Shown: positions 6,660 through 10,941 of the stretch, in pieces
How positions within the stretch are numbered: position 1 is the stretch's first letter
Layout of the letters: the number at the start of each line of letters is the position of its first letter
Assembly (NCBI GenBank): GCA_024278725.1
Contig: JAJRSQ010000469.1
Coordinates: 1-10,941 of the forward strand
Source of the DNA: Chloroflexota bacterium
GTDB taxonomy: Bacteria; Chloroflexota; Anaerolineae; 4572-78
Direction of reading: 5' to 3'
Length of the DNA stretch: 10,941 nt
Made by a program: the position numbers and the translations under genes
Notes under the pieces: generated by a model
The model's database searches: none
What the model saw: the letters and a program-made list of their open reading frames with translations, nothing else
What the model was told of the DNA's origin: nothing

Positions 6660-8093
6660 ATGTCACCATCTCTATTCACCTTGCCCAAACTGAACACCCT
6701 CACCCTGCCCGCCATCATAGTGGGGATTGCCCTTGCGCTGGCGATGCTACCGCTGAAGTTGGCGGCGCTGGCGATTGCGGGCGCAATCGGGGTGACGGTG
6801 GTACTGGTGCGCCCGAAATTGGGCATTTACGCCCTGATTTTCGCCATCCCCTTCGGCTCGCTCTTTCAGGTGAGCCTCGGCGGGGCGAAGGTGGGCGCAA
6901 TGGAAGGCGTACTGGCGCTGATGCTGGTCGCGTGGCTGTTGCAGATGACGGCACAGCGCGAAATCATCCTCCCCCACCCGCCCCTGCTGGCGCCCTTCCT
7001 GCTCTTTTTCGCGGCGATAGGGTTGAGCTGGCTTGGGGCGCTCTCCTTTTCCGCCACCCTTTCCGAAACCGCCAAATGGGTGGAGATGCTGGCGCTCTAT
7101 CTGTTCATCGCCGCCAATTACACCGCCGATGACGCCCGTTGGCTGGTGGGCGCGCTGATGCTCGCCGGCGCCGCCGAAGCCGCGCTGGGCGTCTATCAAT
7201 TTCTGTTCAAAGTGGGTCCGGCGGGATTCCTCCTCTTTGGGGGAAAATTTTTGCGGGCATACGGCACGTTCCGCCAACCGAATCCCTTTGCGGGTTATTT
7301 GGGGCTGGTACTCCCGCTGGCGCTGGCGGTCTTTTTGTGGGCGCTCGACGAATTTCGGCGCGAAAAAACCGCCGCTTTGCTGTGGCTCACGCTCTCCGGC
7401 GGGACGCTGGCGCTGTTGCTGACCGGACTCTTCGCCAGCCAATCGCGCGGGGGCATGCTCGGATTCGCCGCCGCCACCGTCGTCGTCATCCTGTTGATGG
7501 GGGGACGGTGGGCACTGGCGCTGGTCGTCGCGCTCATCGGCGGCGCGCTGTTCGTCTCAATGGGGGGGCTGGCGCTCGTGCCCGCCGCCATCGTGCAGCG
7601 TTTCGCGGACGCATTGCCCTACCTCAACGTGACGGATGTCGCCACCATCCCCGTCACCGATGCCAATTTCGCCACCATCGAACGGCTGGCGCACTGGCAA
7701 GCCGCACGGGAAATGTGGCGCGACAATTTCTGGCTCGGCGTCGGGTTCGGAAATTACGCCGCCGTGTATGGCGCATACGCCGTCGGGCGCTGGTTAGACC
7801 CGCTGGGGCACGCCCATAATTACATCCTCAACATCGGCGCGGAAGCGGGATTCGTCGGGTTGGTGGCGTATCTTTCGCTGTGGGGATGGGTCATCGGCTT
7901 TGCCCTGAAAGGGTTGTGGCGCACCAAAGGTTTTCAGCGGGCGGCACTGGTGGGGAGTTTAGGCATTTTCGCCCATTTGCACACTCACAACCTGTTTGAC
8001 AACCTTTACGTGCAGGGGATGTATTTGCATATTGCAGTGATATTTGGTTTAATTACGCTCGTTGTGCGCAAGGAAAGACCGCCGGAAAAGTGA
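6660..8093 (+). CDS. O-antigen ligase / polymerase-family membrane protein (Wzy_C type)
   Basis: This 477-residue polytopic membrane protein of the O-antigen ligase family transfers or polymerises lipid-linked glycans on the outer face of the membrane. Roughly ten or more hydrophobic segments are apparent. Family landmarks are FRQPNPFAG (R205-N208 core), SQSRGG near S262-G265, a large loop with HWQAAREMWRDNFWLGVGFGNY-like sequence, and GHAHNYILNIGAEAGFVG with H384/H386/N387. A late HNLFDNLY segment follows. If the host is a single-membrane Chloroflexota member, a true lipopolysaccharide ligase role would be unlikely and a Wzy-like polymerase or a ligase for another surface glycan more likely (inference). 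The ATG at 6660 has no clear ribosome site, so translation may be coupled to the toxin gene 9 bases upstream. The end overlaps the next GTG start. Confidence 0.85.
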   Translation: MSPSLFTLPKLNTLTLPAIIVGIALALAMLPLKLAALAIAGAIGVTVVLVRPKLGIYALIFAIPFGSLFQVSLGGAKVGAMEGVLALMLVAWLLQMTAQREIILPHPPLLAPFLLFFAAIGLSWLGALSFSATLSETAKWVEMLALYLFIAANYTADDARWLVGALMLAGAAEAALGVYQFLFKVGPAGFLLFGGKFLRAYGTFRQPNPFAGYLGLVLPLALAVFLWALDEFRREKTAALLWLTLSGGTLALLLTGLFASQSRGGMLGFAAATVVVILLMGGRWALALVVALIGGALFVSMGGLALVPAAIVQRFADALPYLNVTDVATIPVTDANFATIERLAHWQAAREMWRDNFWLGVGFGNYAAVYGAYAVGRWLDPLGHAHNYILNIGAEAGFVGLVAYLSLWGWVIGFALKGLWRTKGFQRAALVGSLGIFAHLHTHNLFDNLYVQGMYLHIAVIFGLITLVVRKERPPEK

Positions 8094-8563
8094 GTGATTG
8101 GGTAATGAGTATTTTAACGACAGTTTTGGATAGTCCACGAAAGCGAAAAGAGGTCAAACGTTTCATTAAATTCGGAATCGTCGGGGCAATCGGCTCGGTG
8201 ATTGATTTCGGGGTGCTGAATGCGCTCATTTTTCTGGTGGGCTGGAGCAGTCCGCAGGGGAAAATTGTGGCGAACCTCATTTCCACCAGCATGGCAATCG
8301 TCAGTAATTTTGTGTGGAATCGATTGTGGACTTTTCCCGAATCGCGTCAGCGCAACCGCACCACCCAGTTGGTGCAATTCACCATCGTCAATTTGATTGG
8401 GCTGGCTATCAATACCGGCATCTTTTTTGTGGCAGACCACTACCTTTACGAACTTTATTTCCCGACGAATATCGCCATTCAGTTGGCGAAAGCCACCGCC
8501 ATCGGCATTGTGCTGTTCTGGAATTTCGGCGCGAACCGGCTGTGGACGTATCGCGGGCTGTGA
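8090..8563 (+). CDS. GtrA-family membrane protein
   Basis: This 157-residue protein of the GtrA family has about four membrane segments. Members are thought to help move undecaprenyl-phosphate-linked sugars across the membrane for glycan modification. It has the typical start RFIKFGIVGAIGSVIDFG and the two repeated half-motifs NFVWNRLWTF and NFGANRLWTY, each following a helix pair. I chose the GTG at 8090, which overlaps the upstream stop as GTGA. An ATG at 8105 (MSILTT...) is a plausible alternative that would remove five residues. The gene sits between the ligase-family gene and the glycosyltransferase, with one base between its stop and the next start, so the three are probably translationally coupled. 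Confidence 0.9.
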   Translation: MSDWVMSILTTVLDSPRKRKEVKRFIKFGIVGAIGSVIDFGVLNALIFLVGWSSPQGKIVANLISTSMAIVSNFVWNRLWTFPESRQRNRTTQLVQFTIVNLIGLAINTGIFFVADHYLYELYFPTNIAIQLAKATAIGIVLFWNFGANRLWTYRGL

Positions 8564-8564
8564 G

Positions 8565-9701
8565 ATGCACATCGGCATTTGGTACACCCCCGCGCTGAGA
8601 CAGGGCGCGGGCATCGGGCGGTACACGCGCGGGATTGTCTCCGCGCTGGCGACGCTCGACACCGAAAACCGTTACACGCTGGTGGTGAGTGCCGACTCGC
8701 CGCCGGAGAAACTGCCGCCCCTTCCCCCAAATTTTCACATCAAAAGACTGCCTTTTTCGGAACGATGGCTGACCATTTTGTGGCATCGCGCCAATCTGCC
8801 GCTGTGGATTGACCGCTGGGCGGGACGGTTCGACCTGTTCCACTCCCCCGATTTTGTGCTGCCGCCGCTGGCATCCACGCCGGGGCTGGTCACGGTGCAT
8901 GATTTATCGTTCATGAAACATCCCGACGGTGCGCTCCCCAAACTGCGCGATTGGCTGCTGCGGGTGGTGCCGAAAAGTGTGGCGCGGGCGGCGCACGTGT
9001 TGGCGGATTCGGAAAGTACGCGCCGCGATTTGCAGGAATTGCTGCACGTGCCCGCCGGAAAAATCTCGGTGGTGGGCGCGGGGGTTGAGCCGCGTTTCCA
9101 ACCCGTCACCGATGCGGCACGGCTGGCGGCGGTGCGGCGGAAATACCGGCTCCCCGAAAAGTTTGTGCTGGGATTGGGCACGCTGGAACCGCGCAAGAAT
9201 TTCACCGGGCTGATTGCCGCCTTCGAGCGGATTGCCGCCGAAATGCCCGACCTGCATCTGGTGATTGCGGGGGGCAAGGGGTGGCTGTACGAACCGATTT
9301 TCACCGCGGCAGAGGCGTCGTCCGCGCGGGCGCGCATCCATTTTGCGGGGTTTGTGGCGGATGATGATTTGCCGGTGCTGTACAGTTTGGCGCGGATTTT
9401 TGCGTATCCTTCTTTTTATGAAGGGTTCGGTATTCCGGTGCTGGAGGCGATGGCATGCGGCGCGCCGGTGGTCACGGCGGACAATTCCTCGCTGCCGGAA
9501 GTGGCAGGGGATGCGGCGGTGCTGATACCGGCGGCGGATGTCGGCGCGCTGGCGGACGCGCTGCGGCAATTGCACACCGACGAATCGCTGCGGGCGCAGT
9601 GCATTTCGCGGGGCAAAAAACAACCGCCGCGATTCACGTGGGAATCGGCGGCGGCACGGTTACGCTCGGTGTATGATGAGTTCGCTACCACAGTCGGTTG
9701 A
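8565..9701 (+). CDS. Glycosyltransferase, GT4 family (GT-B fold)
   Basis: This 378-residue cytoplasmic glycosyltransferase of the GT4 (RfaB/mannosyltransferase-like) group would add a sugar from a nucleotide donor during surface glycan assembly. The acceptor-domain start MHIGIWYTPALRQGAGIGRY carries the glycine-rich loop. HSPDF and VTVHDLSF follow, then LADSEST and ISVVGAGVEP at the domain hinge. The donor-binding half has LGTLEPRKNF with R210/K211 and the retaining-GT E(x7)E motif as E286 and E294 (EGFGIPVLEAMACG). The open frame continues upstream to 8397, but that part lies inside the GtrA gene and lacks family sequence. The ATG at 8565, one base after the GtrA stop, is therefore the start. 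The 3' end overlaps the vapC remnant on the other strand by 17 bases. Donor and acceptor are unknown; UDP-xylose from the upstream SDR is only a possibility. Confidence 0.92.
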   Translation: MHIGIWYTPALRQGAGIGRYTRGIVSALATLDTENRYTLVVSADSPPEKLPPLPPNFHIKRLPFSERWLTILWHRANLPLWIDRWAGRFDLFHSPDFVLPPLASTPGLVTVHDLSFMKHPDGALPKLRDWLLRVVPKSVARAAHVLADSESTRRDLQELLHVPAGKISVVGAGVEPRFQPVTDAARLAAVRRKYRLPEKFVLGLGTLEPRKNFTGLIAAFERIAAEMPDLHLVIAGGKGWLYEPIFTAAEASSARARIHFAGFVADDDLPVLYSLARIFAYPSFYEGFGIPVLEAMACGAPVVTADNSSLPEVAGDAAVLIPAADVGALADALRQLHTDESLRAQCISRGKKQPPRFTWESAAARLRSVYDEFATTVG

Positions 9702-9828
9702 TGGGATAGGCATCAAATGCGGTATCTGCACTTAAAATCGGGAGGCTTTCAACCATACCTTGAGCGATAATTAATCAGTCAAATGGGTCTCGATGATGGT
9801 ATGTGTGAGTATCAATGAGAATATTCAT
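9685..9828 (-). pseudogene. Decayed vapC (PIN toxin) with internal deletion and nonsense codon
   Basis: Read on the minus strand from ATG 9828-9826, the frame gives MNILIDTHTY, then directly HHRDPFD, an in-frame TGA at 9777-9775, then LIIAQGMVESLPILSADTAF and DAYPINRLW, ending at TAG 9687-9685. These are recognisable N-terminal and C-terminal blocks of a VapC toxin, whose normal form has DPFDRLIIAQ. The missing R suggests CGA changed to TGA. Only about 48 codons remain against roughly 125-135 in the family, so about 80 residues, including the central catalytic Glu region, are deleted in frame. The start overlaps the stop of the intact antitoxin gene (ATGA). The end overlaps the convergent glycosyltransferase gene. 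The product cannot be a functional nuclease. Confidence 0.85.
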
Positions 9829-10055
9829 GACATATACTCTCGAAAATCGTCCAGTGGTGCATCAAAATCATCAGTCAGAAAAATCTGTCCCTTCGCGCTG
9901 CCAAATTTTGGCGTGCGGACATGCTTCTCAGCCGGAACCAACTTCACAATATTCTCTGAATCGGAAAATATCAATATCTCATCGCCATTGATTGCCGCTT
10001 GGATTAAATCATTTAAGACGGTTTTTGCTTCATCCACCATAATATGTCGAGCCAT
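9825..10055 (-). CDS. Phd/VapB-like antitoxin, partner toxin decayed
   Basis: This 76-residue antitoxin-like protein starts MARHIMVDEAKTVLNDLIQA, followed by NGDEILIFSDSENIVKLVPA. That matches the Phd-type layout of a helix, 'xxGdexxIxxxxxxvxkLvP', and a toxin-binding tail (GSAKGQIFLTDDFDAPLDDF). The tail is the type usually paired with VapC toxins. I chose the ATG at 10055 because AAAGGTGAAGG lies just upstream. In-frame ATGs farther upstream (10079 and beyond) overlap the preceding gene and add sequence without family character. It follows the V4R-like gene by 16 bases and is probably in the same transcript. The frame is intact although the adjacent toxin is destroyed, so it may persist as a regulator, as protection against a related toxin elsewhere, or simply as a recent orphan. 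Confidence 0.78.
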   Translation of the reverse strand: MARHIMVDEAKTVLNDLIQAAINGDEILIFSDSENIVKLVPAEKHVRTPKFGSAKGQIFLTDDFDAPLDDFREYMS

Positions 10056-10071
10056 CTCGCCTTCACCTTTG

Positions 10072-10698
10072 TCAATCATCCACCGGTTTTTTCTCCACAA
10101 TAAATTCATCCACCTCATCACCCAAATTCAGGTTTTTGGTCTGATAGACGCGGTAATTTTTCCCCGTCGCCCATTTCAACGCTTCCTGAAAAGTGCCGAT
10201 GGTCACGTGGTCGCACACGCCCGCGCCGGGGTCTCGCTGACGGAACTGGCACGGGCACGCGGTACGGGTGATGATGAAAGCGTCATCCGTGTCGGTCACT
10301 TCGCCGGGCATGCTGAGTTCTTCCGTGCCCGCTTTGACAATTTTGTTCAGGATGAGCTTCGCGCGGGCATTTTGTGGCAACGCCTTCAACGCCAGCGAAG
10401 CAATTCCCAGCAATGCCGACTGCTCGTGCAGTGAATAGCGGAAAAGCGCTCGTCCCACCCGCGTCAAAATGGCTTTTGAGCCACGTGTACCGTAAAAATC
10501 TTCGATGGATTGCTGGACTTTTCCATACAAGCTGAACGGCACTTGCCGCTCCAAATTGTTCGGCGGGCGTTTGTGCGCCAACATGGGCAATCCGCCCTGC
10601 GTCAGAACAGCAGCCAGTCCGTTTTTCCCCATCACTTCTTCAGCCGCCAAAATCAGCACATATAAACTTGCATTTGGATATTTACGGTCTTCGGGCAT
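10072..10698 (-). CDS. V4R-domain (4-vinyl reductase-like) small-molecule-binding protein
   Basis: This soluble protein of 208 residues appears to belong to the V4R / 4-vinyl-reductase-like group, relatives of the ligand-sensing domains of BchJ and XylR-type proteins. It begins with ASLYVLILAAEEVMGKNGL, then FYGTRGSKAILTRVGRALF, and ends with the V4R-like stretch CDHVTIGTFQEALKWATGK, GDEVDEFIVEKKP. A CPC pair and one further Cys (VCDH) remain, but the terminal cysteines usual in my recollection of the family ('C..xGDxxC') are replaced by N and D here, so metal binding may be altered. The ATG at 10698 has an AAGGAGA site at 10704-10710 with good spacing and a strong promoter farther up. The antitoxin gene follows 16 bases downstream. 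The family assignment rests on pattern memory; the physiological role and ligand are unknown. Confidence 0.68.
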   Translation of the reverse strand: MPEDRKYPNASLYVLILAAEEVMGKNGLAAVLTQGGLPMLAHKRPPNNLERQVPFSLYGKVQQSIEDFYGTRGSKAILTRVGRALFRYSLHEQSALLGIASLALKALPQNARAKLILNKIVKAGTEELSMPGEVTDTDDAFIITRTACPCQFRQRDPGAGVCDHVTIGTFQEALKWATGKNYRVYQTKNLNLGDEVDEFIVEKKPVDD

Positions 10699-10751
10699 TT
10701 GTATCTCCTTTGGTCGTGCACCGTTCCCAATTAAAAGCGAAGTACCGTTAT

Positions 10752-10781
10752 ATTATACTCTGTTTTCCCCCTCAATGACAA
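10752..10781 (-). promoter_or_regulatory. Strong sigma-70-like promoter for the V4R-antitoxin transcript
   Basis: On the minus strand TTGTCA (10781-10776, 5 of 6 to TTGACA) is followed after 18 bases by a perfect TATAAT (10757-10752). A start near 10744 would give a leader of about 45 bases before the ATG at 10698. No clear operator was identified. The 130 bases farther upstream (10782-10911) show no other convincing feature. Confidence 0.72.
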
Positions 10782-10911
10782 GCCCGTATTTGAATGTTAA
10801 CACGGCTGTTGCAAAGTAAATTTTAAGGTTGCCGGTTTTCATGATTTTATGCCGCAGGGGCGATTTGCGAGCCGCTCTTACGCATTTTCTTCCGGTTTTA
10901 ACGAAAATCGG

Positions 10912-10941
10912 TGGCGTTGTAGGGGCACGCTGCAGCGTGCC
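10912..10941. repeat. Palindromic intergenic repeat, copy 2 (cut by window end)
   Basis: These 30 bases are identical to 657-686. They contain the first 23 of the 28 bases of the palindrome described there, and the window ends before the last five. The copy lies about 215 bases upstream of the V4R-like gene, beyond its promoter. Confidence 0.8.

Noticed and set aside
8397..8564. Upstream extension of the glycosyltransferase frame
   Set aside because: These 56 codons lie inside the GtrA gene in another frame and lack family sequence; the ATG at 8565 starts the recognisable domain.
9698..9716. Hairpin ttgatg/catcaa after the glycosyltransferase stop, considered as a terminator
   Set aside because: The stem is only 6 AT-rich pairs and no T-run follows on either strand; the bases belong to the vapC remnant.
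9793..10434. 213-codon plus-strand frame
   Set aside because: It runs antisense to the antitoxin and V4R-like genes, both of which have good starts, ribosome sites and family patterns.
10753..10842. 29-codon minus-strand frame starting MKTGNLKIYF
   Set aside because: It has no ribosome site, its stop falls within the -10 box of the V4R promoter, and nothing family-like is recognised.

Overview
The window looks like part of a GC-rich bacterial chromosome. It is most likely from Chloroflexota (an Anaerolineae-type lineage). I infer this from protein style, from a V4R-domain protein that resembles Anaerolineae homologues I remember, and from the intergenic repeats: a GTAGGGGCACG-type palindrome, a GTCATTGCGA-type inverted-repeat element and ACGAATGACGAAT-type tracts. 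No rRNA, tRNA or CRISPR array is visible.

Region 1 (1-4830, plus strand) is a peptide/nickel-type ABC importer locus. It holds the C-terminal part of a family-5 solute-binding protein and a 263-base gap filled with palindromic repeats. Next comes a 990-residue protein that fuses a DppC-like permease to two complete DppD/DppF-like ATPases, then a separate DppB-like permease. A binding protein, two membrane subunits and two ATPases would make a full importer, but three of these parts sit in one chain and the DppB gene comes last, which differs from the usual A-B-C-D-F order.

Region 2 (4831-9701, plus strand) starts with a good sigma-70-like promoter and a MITE-like inverted-repeat element in the presumed 5' leader. 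It continues as a tightly packed cell-surface polysaccharide cluster: a UDP-glucuronate decarboxylase-like SDR (UDP-xylose supply), an O-antigen ligase/polymerase-family membrane protein, a GtrA-family membrane protein and a GT4-type glycosyltransferase. A more AT-rich Phd/VapB-like antitoxin plus PIN-domain VapC toxin pair sits between the SDR and the ligase gene with no room for extra promoters, so it is probably co-transcribed.

Region 3 (9685-10941, minus strand) has a strong promoter (TTGTCA, 18 bp, TATAAT) driving a V4R-like ligand-binding protein and then a second Phd/VapB-like antitoxin. Immediately after this antitoxin, with the classic ATGA overlap, lies a wrecked vapC gene. Its N-terminal start is joined to its C-terminal third by an internal deletion, and the joined part also carries an in-frame TGA. 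This remnant fits no long ORF, and its end runs into the convergent glycosyltransferase gene.

The window ends inside a second copy of the palindromic repeat found at 657-691. I found no convincingly new multi-gene system. The most unusual items are the triple ABC fusion, the decayed toxin beside an intact antitoxin, the toxin-antitoxin pair inside the glycan operon, and the layered repeat elements.
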